A stretch of 23,193 nucleotides of DNA from contig JAJZQR010000062.1 of NCBI GenBank assembly GCA_021806765.1, positions 1 to 23,193 of the forward strand. The letters run 5' to 3'. Both the position numbers and the translations under genes were made by a program. Under the pieces are notes generated by a model. That model was given only the letters and a program-made list of their open reading frames with translations. It was not told the origin of the DNA and did not search any database. This stretch comes from Chloroflexota bacterium. GTDB lineage: Bacteria; Chloroflexota; UBA6077. This document shows positions 23,193-23,193 of this stretch, piece by piece. Position 1 is the stretch's first letter. Each line of letters begins with the position of its first letter.

Positions 23193-23193
23193 G

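Overview
The window is GC-rich, densely coded bacterial DNA. It uses many GTG/TTG starts backed by clear Shine-Dalgarno (SD) sequences. The gene content points to a high-GC, non-model bacterium, most likely Chloroflexota (inference, not proven): secreted proteins with WYFAEGST repeats, tandem PIG-V-like glycosyltransferases, HMA2/YtfJ-type small proteins, and palindromic and octamer intergenic repeats. No rRNA, tRNA, CRISPR array, transposase or prophage gene was seen.

Layout. (1) 1-1350: 3' part of argH, closed by a strong terminator. (2) 5439-1286, minus strand: a small one-helix membrane protein, two tandemly duplicated PIG-V-like membrane mannosyltransferases and a GT87-type glycosyltransferase. 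This is probably a polyprenyl-phosphate-sugar-dependent glycan or glycolipid operon. (3) 7986-5574, minus strand: a DJ-1/PfpI protein, then panB-panE for pantoate synthesis. (4) 8245-10715, plus strand: six consecutive small genes. Three are homologous Gly-zipper membrane peptides (DUF5132/PacL-like), one is a heavy-metal-associated-domain-2 (HMA2-like) protein, and two are YtfJ/GerW-like proteins with membrane tails. This is the best candidate for an undescribed module. (5) 10869-11591: a DUF72 protein. (6) 11880-14231: a secreted protein with a double-psi beta-barrel-like domain and four ~100-residue repeats, followed by an OmpR-type response regulator and a cytosolic GAF-GAF histidine kinase. 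(7) 17036-20831: an MmgE/PrpD protein plus the flavoprotein and iron-sulfur subunits of a succinate dehydrogenase/fumarate reductase homologue. The iron-sulfur subunit lacks every cysteine for the [3Fe-4S] cluster, and no membrane anchor gene is adjacent. (8) 21794-21003, minus strand: an atypical SDR without the Tyr/Lys catalytic pair. (9) 22167-23192: a two-helix K+ channel fused to an RCK (TrkA-N/TrkA-C) module.

Non-coding structure is rich. Two ~139-bp BIME-like repeats lie in inverted orientation at 11.7 kb and 21.9 kb. A perfect 32-bp palindrome sits at 21978-22009. A pair of inverted octamer arrays (CGGGGNGA) fills the gap between two converging genes and contains both stop codons. Several perfect hairpins lie between genes.

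The strongest hunting results are the six-gene small-membrane-protein cassette and the [3Fe-4S]-less SdhB/FrdB homologue. Family assignments rest on motifs read by eye; no database search was run.
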